This document shows positions 21,997 through 33,298 of a DNA stretch of 64,000 nucleotides, one piece after another. Where the stretch lies: positions 530,057,102 to 530,121,101 of the forward strand of contig NC_064616.1 of assembly GCF_023898315.1 (NCBI RefSeq). The letters are read 5' to 3'. Made by a program: the position numbers and the translations under genes. Positions within the stretch are counted from its first letter, which is position 1; each line of letters opens with the position of its first letter. The DNA is from Schistocerca nitens (lineage: Eukaryota; Arthropoda; Insecta; Orthoptera; Acrididae). The notes below the pieces were generated by a model, which searched no databases, had not been told where the DNA came from, and saw only the letters and a program-made list of their open reading frames with translations.

Positions 21997-22962
21997 CTGA
22001 AAAACAAATATTCATCTATTAGTTGGGTACCTTGCAAGTTTACAAATGCTGACACAATTAAAAATTCACTTCAACAGAAATATTCAAATTTTCTTATGTC
22101 TTTTACAATTATTCTTTCCTCCTTGAGTGTCATGAACCAATTCAATGAATCCAAGTCAGTTAACAAAATAAATTACTTTCCATGATTTTTTTGGAACATG
22201 TGAATGGTAGGTACATGTGCGAGAGTGAGTAAAAATTTTCACTTATAACAAGCGAAAAATTTCAGCTTACATCACAAGACTCAGGTGGTAGCTTAGACTT
22301 TCCACTACATGAAGTTGTTGTTGTTGTTGATCATGATGATGATGTGCGTGGCTTCTTGAGTGTTTGACATCATGATCTCTAGTGCATATACTAATAAAAT
22401 TCTGAGAAATTAAGCAACTCTTGCAACACACTAAAAACAACAACACAATGCATCCAGGTGCACAATTGAATGTTTTCCTCTCTCCTCTTTTTGCTAGCAG
22501 GGTATAGGAGTACTTAATCATATGGATCATTTTCTCAGCTATGAATATGTTTTTAATCAGTTGGAGGGCACCAAAGAGACTGAATTAGCTGAGAAAAATT
22601 TTCACACCATATCTGTTTCATTGCCTTCAGGAAAACAAATAAGCAGTCACAAAAGTCACCCTAATTAGCACTATTGGTAAACAGTGCAATAAAAACAAGG
22701 TGGTGATTTACATATACCTTGTCAAAACACACAAGTATATGAATCACCTTACTGTCAGCATGGAGAGAGCAACCTGTAAACTTCAATGTTGGAGATTTTA
22801 TTAAAACCTTGATTTGGCCAAGATTGCAATGTAGAAAACAGTGATTAATAGTTTCAACAACTTAAGTGGTAATCTTCAGATCTGGAAATTATTATAGACG
22901 GTCACAAATATTTCATAATGCAGTAGCATTAACTAGAATAATTATGTAAAAGCTGTAGGTCA
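21997..22962. other. Intronic AT-rich DNA with one doubtful exon
   Basis: On the minus strand 22271-22378 is a 108-bp stretch between an AG acceptor (GCACTAG) and a GTAAGC donor, encoding a His-rich then Gln-rich segment. Its phases would fit the exon at 21996, but it lacks the Cys-Glu...Tyr-Pro pattern expected there. Nothing else is recognised. Confidence 0.35.
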
Positions 22963-23162
22963 AAAATGGTTCAAATGGCTCTGAGCACTATGGGACTCAA
23001 CTGCTGTGGTCATAAGTCCCCTAGAACTTAGAACTACTTAAACCTAACTAACCTAAGGACATCACACACATCCATGCCCGAGGCAGGATTCGAACCTGCG
23101 ACCGTAGCGGTCGTGCGGTTCCAGACTGTAGCACCTTTAACCGCTCGGCCACTCCGGCCGGC
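22963..23162 (-). mobile_element. tRNA-derived SINE, complete, with target duplication
   Basis: The element is read on the minus strand. Its head at 23162 starts GCCGGCCGGAGTGGCCGAGC, with a box A (TGGCCGAGCGGTTA) and a box B (GGTTCGAATCC), internal RNA polymerase III promoter signals of tRNA type. Its tail ends TTTGAACCATTTTTG. It is bounded by a perfect 12-bp direct repeat, AGCTGTAGGTCA, at 22951-22962 and 23163-23174, showing retrotransposition by a LINE. A truncated relative lies at 49169-49315. It resembles the abundant SINE I know from Schistocerca sequences. Confidence 0.93.
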
Positions 23163-23209
23163 AGCTGTAGGTCATTATTGTGTTAATATCCTTGAGGCCA
23201 GGTCAGACA

Positions 23210-23210
<1 letters not shown>

Positions 23211-23244
<34 letters not shown>

Positions 23245-23631
23245 CTACTCCCGAACAGGCCATGAAGGCTTGACAGTACTGACCGGCCACCATGTCATCC
23301 TCAGCCCATAGGCGTCACTGGATGTGGATATGAAGGGGTATGTGGTCAGCATACCACTCTCCCGGCCGTATGTCAGTTTCCAAGACTGGAGCCACTACTT
23401 CTCAATCAAGCATACCACTCTCCCGGCCGTATGTCAGTTTCCAAGACTGGAGCCACTACTTCTCAATCAGGTAGCTGCTCAGTTTGCCTCACAAGGACTG
23501 AGTGCACCACACTTGCCAACAGCGCTTGGCAGACCGGGTGGTCACCCATCCAAGTGCTAACCCAGCCCAGCAGCGCTTAACTTTGGTGATCTGACAGGAA
23601 CCGATGTTACCACTGCAGCAAGGCCATTGGC
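23211..23631 (-). mobile_element. 5S-rRNA-derived SINE (SINE3-type)
   Basis: From 23631 leftwards the minus strand reads GCCAATGGCC, then CGGTTCCTGTCAGATCACC, AAGTTAAGC and TTAGCACTTGGATGGGTGACC. This follows 5S rRNA closely, including its internal promoter region. The body beyond the 5S head is unrelated to 5S and includes a 61-bp tandem duplication (23349-23409 and 23410-23470). It ends in an (AGT)n tail at 23211-23243. This architecture defines 5S-headed SINEs. It is not a 5S gene because the 3' third of 5S is replaced. Confidence 0.85.
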
Positions 23632-24386
23632 CAGATGTAGAACGAAACAGAATAGAATTCTGCCTGAGTTCACCATAAGGAACAGCACTGACTTCACATT
23701 AAAGCTTAACATTTATTCAGACATGGATACAGGTCTACCCATCGTACATTCCAATAACCTTGGATCTATATTAACAATTATTTCTACTTATAATCTTTTA
23801 TATCCTCACTAAAATTTCTATAAATACTGTATATATTACACTACATTACCTTGCACAATGACATTAGTTCAAGATCTTCATTCTTGTGTTAATGGAGCCA
23901 CCACTATTTACTCGTAGTGAATGCTGCTGTCTTTTGACTTGCATGGTGTTTGGTGAGAGTTTATTTTTGAGCACGTCATTATGTTAAGCTACATTTTATA
24001 AATATAATGTTGATATTTACGTATGGCTTTGTAATTAGCCATTGGCTATCTAAGATGAACACACTTGGAAGTTGTTCACACTACTTGTTTTTCTGCTTTG
24101 GTTGTTATTCTGTTCAATGTATCATAATATGGGCACATTTTACATGTAATTATTAGTAATGATAAGAGCAGCTAGTACATTTCTTGAACATTAGTTCATG
24201 TTTCACATATACATAAAGCCATGTAAGACTTCCACTACCAGCCAATTATTCAAATTATTTAACTTCTTACAACAAGCTGCAGATGAATTTTATATGTATT
24301 GTATTATAGTTTATATTACTTACAACAACATTAGCTGAACAGCATTGCATTTTATAAGGTTGCTGGTTTTCATATTGTTCAATGAA

Positions 24387-24389
<3 letters not shown>
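23632..24389. other. AT-rich stretch, nothing recognised
   Basis: No coding or repeat motif is visible apart from simple AT-rich sequence leading into the (TA)n array. Confidence 0.4.

Positions 24390-24443
<54 letters not shown>
24390..24443. repeat. (TA)n microsatellite
   Basis: About 27 TA units immediately before the left arm of the palindrome at 24442-24714. Confidence 0.95.
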
Positions 24444-24444
<1 letters not shown>

Positions 24445-24487
24445 CCTGTTTTTTCCATTACCTTATGTACCTCATATTATAAATTAT

Positions 24488-24554
<67 letters not shown>

Positions 24555-24714
24555 GATGACATCCATACAAAGAATTTTGTCTATGAATGGATGAATATAC
24601 ATATATTCATCCATTCATAGACAAAATTCTTTGTATGGATGTCATCATTACACACACATATACATTCATAATTTATAATATGAGGTACATAAGGTAATGG
24701 AAAAAAACAGGCTA
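24442..24714. repeat. Large near-perfect palindrome with (TG)30 in one arm
   Basis: The left arm (24442-24599) and right arm (24602-24714) are reverse complements from TAGCCTG/CAGGCTA at the outside to GAATATA/TATATTC at the centre, with only a 2-base loop (24600-24601). The left arm contains 30 TG units at 24491-24550 where the right arm has only a few AC units. Outside these repeats the arms match almost base for base over roughly 110 bp. Such an arrangement can extrude as a cruciform. It looks like a recent inverted duplication followed by repeat expansion in one arm. Confidence 0.95.
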
Positions 24715-25093
24715 AACATAAGAGATTCATAATACAAATATACATGTAAGCAATTTGTCACTTCATTATCTTAGGCAGGAGCCTGCTTCAAAAAAAGAGA
24801 AATGAATTGGAAGACTCTTCGAGTAGTTCACCTTGGTTTTGTATTGCATGGAGTAAATCACAGACTACAAGCTACTGTGTTGTTTACAAGCATACTCCAC
24901 CCTCTTGGTCTGCTTTGTAATTGATAAAGTTACTTATTTATTTGTAATAATTTTATGTTGCATGAATTCTGTAATGCAGTAAAAAATATTTTAGTGAATA
25001 TTCTATAAGTTATGTTTTAAATTTATGGACTCCCTTTATGTCTTTTATCTCTTTTGGCAGTTTATATCTGGTTTAATGATCATGTATGGAATT

Positions 25094-25329
25094 CAGAATG
25101 AGATTTTTGCTCTGCAGTGAAGTGTGTGCTGATATGAAACTTCCTGGCAGATTAAAACGGTGTGCCGCACCGAGACTCGAACTCGGGACCTTTGCCTTTC
25201 AGTTGGTAGAGCACTTGCCCGCGAAAGGCAATGGTCCCGAGTTCAAGTCTCGGTCTGGCACACAGTTTTAATTTGCCAGGAAGTTTCATATCAGCACACA
25301 CTCCACCGCAGAGTGAAAATCTCATTCTG
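25094..25329. repeat. Foldback repeat with tRNA-like core
   Basis: The left arm 25094-25200 and right arm about 25222-25329 are inverted copies (CAGAATGAGATTTT...CTTCCTGGCAG... then the reverse), leaving a spacer of about 21 bp. Each arm holds the 3' half of a tRNA-like sequence, with box B as GAGTCTCGGT/ACTCGAACTC. The right side also retains box A (TTGGTAGAGC) and the stem TTGCC...GGCAA. It is a known-looking insect repeat module rather than a tRNA gene, because the base before the anticodon is G, not T. Confidence 0.85.
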
Positions 25330-25590
25330 GAAACATCCCCAGGCTGTGGCTAAGCCATGTCTCCGCAATATCCTTTCTTTCAGGAGTGCTAGTTCTACTA
25401 GGTTCACAGGAGAGCTTCTGTAAAGTTTGGAAGGTAGGAGGCTAGGTACCAACAGAAGTAAAGCTGTGAGGATGGGGCGTGAGTTGTGCTTGGGTGGCTC
25501 AGATGGTAGAGCAGTTGCCTGAAAGGCAAAGGTCCCGAGTTCGAGTCTTGGTCCAGCACACAGTTTTAATCTGCCAGGAAGTTTCATGTA
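25330..25590 (+). repeat. Second tRNA-like repeat module
   Basis: The stretch AACATCCCCAGGCTGTGGC...GCTGTGAGGATGGGGCG leads into a tRNA-like end (GGTGGCTCAGATGGTAGAGC ... GAGTTCGAGTC) and closes with TCTGCCAGGAAGTTTCAT. The presumed anticodon loop is only five bases (TGAAA), so it cannot be a working tRNA. The same module appears at 46510-46745 (minus) and 47072-47318 (plus). Confidence 0.8.
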
Positions 25591-26892
25591 TGGAATTGTT
25601 TGCTGCATACTGATCTTTTTTTCCATTTTTTAAATAGAAACTGTACATTGGAATACATGGTAATTTGGAAATGACAACAATACACAATTTTTTGAGTAAC
25701 TAAATGCAGTGGGCTTTTTTGTGGCTCTTGCTCATTATTCTGATGGATTGTTTTTGCAGTCTGAACACATTTTCTACAATTTGTGCATAGTATGTTGTCT
25801 TTAGACATGAGCTATTACACACTGTGGCTAGTATTCATAGGGAACAGCATGCTGTGCTAATGCTTTAACCAAATACACTGGTATTTTAAGTTCTGCTGTA
25901 TTAGATTTTTTCCCTTTGACTGACGATGTGACCAGGCATTGGGAGTCAATGTTACGTTCAAAACACTGCAATTATGTTTTTACAATGTGTTTTACACTTG
26001 TATACTGTAAATACAACAATAAGGTATGTTTTCATTGGAATTTTGTTGCAAATAGCTTTGTGCTATTGGGCTTGGATCATATTAATGTGATTTTATTCTT
26101 TCTGTTCTACAACTGTCATTTCCTTAAGGACGTTAATACTGTAATGACAATGCATTTGTTTTCTAATATGTACTGGTACTCCTAACAGCTTTTGTGTGAT
26201 TGTTGTTATTAACTATATTGTATTCCAAAATATTTCTGACTTTATTTTTTACAGCAATTTCTATATCTGAAGGTGACCATTTTTAGCTGTTGAAACTAGT
26301 AATCACTCTTTTCTATATAGCAATGTTGACCAAATAAATGTTTTAATAGAATCTATAACATTCATATATGTATTTGTTGTGTCAGTTTCTAAAAGATAAG
26401 TACTTACAGATGTAGAAAACTGTCATTGCTCTAGAATTCGTATCTCAATTATCACTGTTGTGTGTGACAAAATTGTAATTTTGCAATGCAAGACTGATTT
26501 CCTTACATTGGACTGCATATAAGACCAACAGATATAATGATGACAGGTATATTCACCATGTAACCACAACCAAGAATGTTTTTATGATGAAAAGAGCAAA
26601 GATATAAATTTGAGAACCTATCAGCAACTAAAAAAGCACTGAATGGGGCTCCTTGGTTCAGATGCTATACTTTTTATAGCAGTTAAAGATGGCAATACAC
26701 TTAAAAGCACAATACTGGTGGATACAGCTCTCATTCATAAAACGAACTGATAGGACATTACTGAGTCATCATCTGAATTAATGTGGAAAGATGAATGACA
26801 ATTAAAATATATAGAAGTGCCTTGAGGAATCCCAAATGTAAACTGATAATGTCCCTTCAATGAATTAGTAGTTCCTAAAATAACAGTTCAAA
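25591..26892. other. AT-rich stretch, nothing recognised
   Basis: Short open frames such as 25584-25808 (minus) and 25916-26185 (plus) show no motif. I see no repeat or promoter signal. Confidence 0.4.
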
Positions 26893-27003
26893 TCTCATCC
26901 ATAGTCTACAAGCCACAGCAGAGTGCATGGAAGAAGGTACAAGGGATATACCAAGACATGGAAACAGCAAAAACAAAAACAGTACCATGCCTAATACAGT
27001 TTA
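26893..27003 (+). repeat. Unidentified dispersed repeat, copy 1
   Basis: About 110 bp beginning TCATCCATAGTCTACAAGCC and containing GCATGGAAGAAGGTACA are matched in inverse orientation at 42588-42690 with scattered changes. I cannot assign a family. Confidence 0.7.
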
Positions 27004-27965
27004 TAAAAACCATTTGCATCCAAAGCAGCTTCCAATCATCTCAAAATGAATAAACAAGATCCTGTATGGTTTTCAATGTAATCTCGTACCATTCTTCCTG
27101 CAGTGGCAAGTACAGGTAACCATGATGAAGGTGGATAGCGATTACACACGACTCTCACCAAAGCAGACTACAAAGGCTCAATAATATTTAGATATAGCAA
27201 CTATGGTGGCCACAGAAGATGTGACAATTCCTCCTTGCACTCACAAAACTACTCCTGGATGATGCAAGCAGTTTTAACAAGGGCCATGTCATCTTGGAAC
27301 ACACTATTGGGGAATAAACATTGTGCTGTTGGATGGATCTGATCACCCAAAAAGCTCATTTCACTCATACAACTTTCCAAAGTAGCCATGGGGCCCATGG
27401 AATACCACAGTATGGCTGGCCAAAAGATCACCAGACCCCCACGACATTTCACTCTTGGGGTGTAAACTTGACTAGAAATTGGAAACAGTGTGCAACAAGA
27501 CTCATCCTACTAGGTGTCTTACTTCCACTGCACTGTAACCCAGATTTTATGTCTTCAGCTGAAAGTTTTCCTATTATGGGAGTTTTCATCACTAATGAGG
27601 TGTTATGGAATTCCAGCTCATCCTGGAACTCCCAGCTTATGGAAATCACTTCATGTTGTTTTGGTGCTGAAAGGATTCACCAGCAAGACATTCAGTTCTG
27701 CATTGACTTTGGCAGTTGTTGTCCTCTTTACTTTTTATCGCAGTTGGTTTCAGTGATAACCTGCCATGGTCCCTCAACACACTTTTGTCCATATTGTGCA
27801 TGAGCTGTTGATTTTACATTTTCAATGTATGCAGTATAAATCTTCGATATGTTGGCTCTTGAAACACCAAAAACTTTGGCTACTTTGATTATGGAAGCAC
27901 CCATCATAAGAGCACAAACCATGTGCCCTAATTTGAATTCACCTAGGTCCATCACAATGTACTCA
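27004..27965 (-). mobile_element. Tc1-like transposase relic
   Basis: The minus strand begins near 27965 with MDLGEFKLGHMVCALMMGAS and KVFGVSRANISKIYTAY, the HTH of a Tc1-like transposase. It continues with fragments corresponding to the first catalytic block near 27560. Next come RGGLVIFWPAILWYSMGP and LGDQIHPTAQCLFPN.VFQDDMALVKTA, the second Asp block with DDNAP decayed. Near 27250-27020 are LLYLNIIEPL (E block), then IENHTGSC. All parts are in the correct order over about 940 bp with several frame changes. Terminal repeats were not identified. Confidence 0.75.
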
Positions 27966-28439
27966 CAACTACTTAAAACAACTGTTCTGAGGATGACTCA
28001 TTCTCACAAGGTGTTGAGGACAACACAAAGGTGCCTTTCACAGAGAAATACAATGGTGGAACCTAAATGCTTTGTTAGTGTCTGCATTTATGTTTAGGCA
28101 TGAGTTTGTCACTATGTTTCCGAATTTTTGTTCAGATCCTGTACTTCTCCTTGTTCCATGTATTAGCATTTTGTCCTGTTCTGTTAGTGTATAGCACATG
28201 AGAAGAATGACTGTTTAAATGCCTCTGTGTGTTCTCTGATTAGCATAATCTTGTCTGTATGGTCCCTACTGTATCAATACAGAAGTGGCTGTAGTACATT
28301 TCTAGATTCCTCCCTTATTACTGACTCCTGAAATGTAACTAGGCTTTTGTGGGATAGGTGACAAGTGTACTCTGGTATCCTCCAGGTCAGATTTTTCATC
28401 GTTTTTATGACACTCACCTGTTAGTTAAACAAACTGGAA
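27966..28439. other. No recognisable feature
   Basis: I see no coding or repeat pattern here that I can name. Confidence 0.35.
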
Positions 28440-29300
28440 TACTATTCATGCTCCTCTTCTATGTGTACATTCAGTATCTACTGTTAGTCCTATTCGGTAT
28501 GAACCACAACCCGTCGTCAACATTATAGGTTGAGTCACATGAGTGTTCTGTAAGCCATCTCCTTTGTAGAAAGTCAGTATGTTCCCAGTTCTCTACCAAT
28601 GAAACAAAGCCTGCCACTTGCTTTCTTTACAACTGAGCATAGGTAAGCAGTCCATCTCATGTTACCTGGTACCACACGTATGATCATAGTTTTGTTAATC
28701 ATCATTGGTGTGTTAACAAACTCCAATTCTTTTCAGAAATCAAGAAATACTATATCAATCTGGTTGTCATGTAAGGTAATTGAAGGTTGGGCTTTGTGTG
28801 ATAGATTTTTATGGAATCCATACCTGTTAGCATAGAGGTGGCCATTCTGTTTGAGATAATATGTTATGCTTGAGCCCGAAATTTGTTATAAGGTACTATA
28901 ATCGGTGGGTGTAAATGATGTAAGGTGGTAGTTCTGTGGTTCACTTCTCTATGTTCCTTGTAGTTGAGTGTGACTCGTGATTTCTTCCAATGATATGGCA
29001 CAGTCTTTTTTGTTCAAAGAATCTGCACTATATTATATTGACGTGCATGATAATATCAACTGCAAAGTCTATAGAGGATCTGACAGGGTCCATCAGGCCA
29101 TTGAGCACTGTTCATTATTAATGTCTTCAGCTGTTTCTCAATGCCAAACGCCAATTTCTGTATCATTCACTCCTTCGGTCATTCCTCTATCTATCTTCTT
29201 ACAGCCGTACTTAGACTTATGTCACTGACTCACAGTGCACCAATTGTGAGGGGCTCACACCAAAAAATTGACTTCACATTAGAATCCCACAAATATGCTC
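28440..29300 (-). mobile_element. LINE reverse-transcriptase relic (CR1/L2-like)
   Basis: On the minus strand the readings run YLKQNGHLYANRYGFHKNLS (the NQHGFRK.RS block), then IDIVFLDF.KELEFVNTPMM (the FLDFSKAFDTVPH block). After a gap they continue AYLCSVVKKASGRLCFIGREL and STKEMAYRTLM near 28600-28520, the C-terminal block of LINE A-like ORF2. The catalytic FADD segment is deleted. There are many stops. Confidence 0.55.
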
Positions 29301-30030
29301 TTGTCTCAACTATTTCCACTCATCAGTGACAGTTTCTGATTTGCCCTGCGGAGGACAGTGCATTAGCTAATAATAAGTACTTAGTGGGGATATCTAATGT
29401 GTAATCATAACATGAATTTACTAGGAACTGTATTGCTATTAAAATACTATCTGCACCTTTTGCTAAAAAGAAATTCTCAGTTCAAATGAAATTATTATAT
29501 TTTCTTACACACACAATTATTCAGTTACAGTCCTGTTACTGACTCAAGATTTAGTCACCAATTGACTGCATCTTCAGTAGTAGGTACATTTATGAATATT
29601 CATGTAGTTTCTGCCACAAATAACCTGTCTCATGAAACTTTTCATGTTTCATTTGTTTCACTAACTGGGCATGATTTATATTACAAAAATACATTATCTA
29701 AATCTGTACTTCTTATAAAGTTCTCTTGTGCTTATCTAGCCTTTCCATCACATTTTAATAAGTAACTAAATTCTTCTATATGAACAGTTTGCCATAGGAA
29801 CATTATACTCATCCTCATCTTATAGAACATGATTATATCCTTACTTAAAGGCTTTCTTGTGAGATATGCCACTGCATCCCACTACTTCAGTTAGCTAGGT
29901 GTCAGTGTATTCTGAGTTGGTTTCTGGCAGAGATAAATGTGGCCTGTGCAGTGCTTAGTGGTGCTTGCTGCATGTCTTACAAATAATGATCAAATATATG
30001 CCCCCCATTGTAAAATAAATGAAGGAATAT
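29301..30030. other. AT-rich stretch, nothing recognised
   Basis: Small open frames only, without motifs. Confidence 0.35.
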
Positions 30031-30400
30031 ACACTGCCTGGCAAAAAAGTTAAGTGAAAATAAAGAGCTGAATCACTTGGATAGGAAGGAGGAAATTAAA
30101 TGAAACTTCATGAGCTGAGAGGTTATATGATGCTACTTCAGTGATTAAAAGAGAAGTCAAATTAACAAAGAATTTGTCTGTATGAACCTACTTATCAGTA
30201 AGGTGTTACACTACTTTGACCTGGATGCATGCAGGCACTGATTCCATTAGAAATGGTGTCATAAAGCCACTGTACTCCCTCCTGAAGCAAGCTAGTGCTC
30301 CACTGTTCCAATGCAGCGTAACTATAATAATAGTGCTTCATCTTTATGTAAGTACAGATATATTTGCAACAAATGCTGCCCTGCCACTTACAATTGTCCC
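30031..30400 (-). mobile_element. Tc1-like element end fragment
   Basis: This begins with a terminus-like CACTGCCTGGCAAAAAAGTT and contains GGATGCATGCAGGCACTGATTC, ATGGTGTCATAAAGCC and CTGAAGCAAGCTAGTGCTCC. These read, on the minus strand, like the 3' end of a Tc1-type transposon with its transposase tail. No opposite terminus was found, so it appears truncated. Confidence 0.4.
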
Positions 30401-30908
30401 ACTAGTATCTGTTTAGTCACCAGCATCCAATTTTTTTGTATTTAATATTTTTTTTTTGTATTTATACAGTGATCTCCAGCAGTATAAACATGTACATGAA
30501 TATATGAACACATAAGGATGGGTGCAAGCCCAAAACCAGTCATGTGGCAAATAAATAACCTTTTATTGTGACTGGTAATGGATATTTTTCTACACCCTAT
30601 AAAGGAACAGTCACGGAGTGTGACAGCATCAATTATGGATAAAATTCTTTCAAAGGTTGATGTTTGGTTATTCAGAGTATATAATTTTTGAACCATGAAA
30701 GCATATATAGCCTGTTGAATAGACTTTCTGAGAACCAACTAACATTTTGTTAGTACATCATTTTTTCAAATATGTGAAGCTAATCTTGAATATATTACTA
30801 TTTGAGGTAAAGCTGTCAGAAGTGAGACTGGGGAGTAGTTGTTAGCATCAGACTTATCCCCCTTTTTGTACAATGGTTTGACAATGGTGTATTTCAGTCT
30901 ATCAAGAA

Positions 30909-33298
30909 AAGTTCTGGGTGGAGATTTTAATTTGCTGGATATAGGCTGGGAGACTCAAACGTTCATAACGGGTGGTAGGGACAAGGAATCCAGTGAAATT
31001 TTTTTATGTGCTTTATCTGGAAACTACCTTGAGCAGTTAAACAGAGAACTGACTCATGGCGATAACATATTAGACCTTCTGGTGACAAACAGACCCGAAC
31101 TATTTGAAACAGTTTACGCAGAACAGGGAATCAGCAATCATAAAGCAGTTACTGCATCGATGATTTCAGCCGTAAATAGAAATATTAAAAAAGGTAGGAA
31201 GATTTTTCTTTTTAGCAAAAGTGACAAAAAGCAGATTTCAGAGTACCTGATGGCTCAACACGAAAGTTTTGTCTCAAGTACAGATGGTGTTGAGGATCAG
31301 TGGACAAAGTTCAAAACCATCGTACAATATGTGTTAGATGAGTATGTGCCAAGCAAGATCGTAAGAGATGGAAGAGAGCCACCGTGGTACAACAATCGAG
31401 TTAGAAAACTGCTGCGGAAGCAAAGGGAACTCAACAGCAAACAAACATAAACATAGCCAAAGCCTTGCAGACAAACAAAAATTATGCGAAGCGAAATGTA
31501 GTGTGAGGAGGGCTATGCGAGAGGCGTTCAAGAATTTGGAAGTAAAGTTCTATGTACTGACTTGGCAGAAAATCCTAAGAAATTTTGGTCTGATGTCAAA
31601 GCGGTAGGTGGATCAAAACAAAATGTCCAGACACTCTGTGACCAGAATGGTACTGAGACGGAGGATGACAAACTAAAGGCCAAAATACTACATGTCTTTT
31701 TCCAAAGCTGTTTCACAGAGGAAGACTGCACTGTGGTTCCTTCTCTAGATTGTCGCACAGAAGACAAAATGGTAGATATCAAAATAGACAACAGAGGGAT
31801 AGAGAAACAATAAAAATCGCTCAAAAGAGGAAAGGCTGCTTGACCTGATGGGATACCAGTTCAATTTTACACAGAGTACGCGAAGGAACATGCCCCCCCT
31901 TCTTGCAGCGGTGTACCGTAGGTCTCTAGAAGAGCATAGCATTCCAAAGGATTGGAAAAGGGCATAGGTCATCCCGTTTTCAAGAAGGGACATCGAACAG
32001 ATTGTGCAGAACTATAGACCTATATCTCTAACGTCGATCAGTTGTAGAATTTTGGAACACGTATTATGTTCGAGTATAATGACTTTTCTGGAGACTAGAA
32101 ATCTACTCTGTAGGAATCAGCATGGGTTTCGAAAAAGACGGTCGTGTGAAACCCAGCTCACGCTATTCATCCACGAGACTCAGATAGCCATAGGCACGGG
32201 TTCACAGGTAGATACCGTATTTCTTGACTTCCTCAAGGCATTCGATACAGTTCCCCACAGTCGTTTAATGAACAAAGTAAGAGCATATGGACTATCAGAA
32301 CAATTGTGTCATTGGATTGAAGAGTTCCTAGATAATAGAACGCAGCATGTCATTCTCAATGGAGAGAAGTCTTCCGAAGTAAGAGTGATTTCAGGTGTGC
32401 CGCAGGGGAGTGTCATAGGACCGTTGCTATTCAAAATATACATAAATTACCTTGTGGATGACATCGGAAGTTCACTGAGGTTTTTTGCAGATGATGCTGT
32501 GGTGTATCGAGAGGTTGTAACAATGGAAAATTGTACTGAAATGCAGGAGGATCTGCAGCAAATTGACGCATGGTGCAGGGAATGGCAATTGAATCTCAAT
32601 GTACACAAGTTTAATGTGCTGCGAATACATAGAAAGATTATTTATCATTTAGCTACAATATAGCAGGTCAGAAACTGGAAGCAATTAATTCCATAAATTA
32701 TCTGGGAGTAGGCATTAGGAGTGATTTAAAATGGAATGATCATACAAAATTAATCGTCGGTAAAGCAGATGCCAGACTGAGATTCATTGGAAGAATCCTA
32801 AGGAAATGCAATCCGAAAACAAAGGAAGTAGGTTACAGTACGATTGTTCACCCACTGCTTGAATACTGCTCACCGGTGTGGGATCCATACCTGATAGGGT
32901 TGATAGAAGAGATAAAGAAGATCCAACGGAGAGCAGCGCGCTTTGTTACAGGATCATTTAGTAATCACGAAAGCGTTACGGAGATGATAGATACACTCCA
33001 ATGGAAGACTCTGCAGGAGAGATGCTCAGTAATTCAGTACGGACTTTTGTTGAAGTTTCGAGAACATACCTTCACCGAGGAGTCAAGCAGTATATTGCTC
33101 CCTCCTACGTATATTTTGTGAAGAGACCATGAGGATAAAATAAGAGAGATTAGAGCCCACACAGTGGCATACCGACAATCTTTCTTTCCACGAACAATAT
33201 GAGACAGGAATAGAAGGTAGAACCGATAGAGATACTCAAGGTACCCTCCGCCACACACCGTCATGTGGCTTGCAGAGTATGGATGTAGATGTAGATAG
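30909..33298 (+). mobile_element. LINE A, 5'-truncated copy inside LINE B
   Basis: The copy starts at the GGDFNLL motif of the endonuclease (30915) and runs to the 3' terminus with its GTAGAT hexamer tail at about 33280-33298. It contains NYRPISLTSISCRILEHVL, FLDFLKAFDTVPHSRLMNK, VISGVPQGSVIGPLLFKIY and RFFADDAVVYREV, where the catalytic Asp pair is present. The end reads RRAARFVTGSF and a short 3' UTR. There are at least four frame breaks, near 31440, 31600, 31810 and 32640. It is the same family as 50811-54840. No clear target duplication was found. Confidence 0.88.
32004..32663 (+). pseudogene. LINE A reverse-transcriptase core, 219 open codons
   Basis: This is the longest open piece of the truncated LINE A. 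It runs from YRPISLTSISC through the FLDF, SGVPQGSV and FADDAVVYRE motifs (polymerase motifs A, B and C) to CREWQLNLNVHKFNVLRIH. Polymerase residues look intact, but the protein lacks its N-terminal endonuclease and C-terminus because of truncation and frameshifts. It would synthesise cDNA at a nicked target if complete. Confidence 0.85.

Noticed and set aside
23540..23631. A 5S rRNA gene
   Set aside because: Only the first part of 5S is present. It is fused to a SINE body, and its 3' third and terminator are missing.
25160..25290. tRNA genes in the tRNA-like modules (also 25488-25561, 46570-46660, 47220-47300)
   Set aside because: Boxes A and B and a stem are visible, but the base before the anticodon is G or the anticodon loop is shortened to five bases. 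The sequences are embedded in a longer dispersed repeat.
26410..26560. Additional spz exon with a GTAAGT donor on the minus strand
   Set aside because: All three frames contain stops close to the donor or lack any family pattern.
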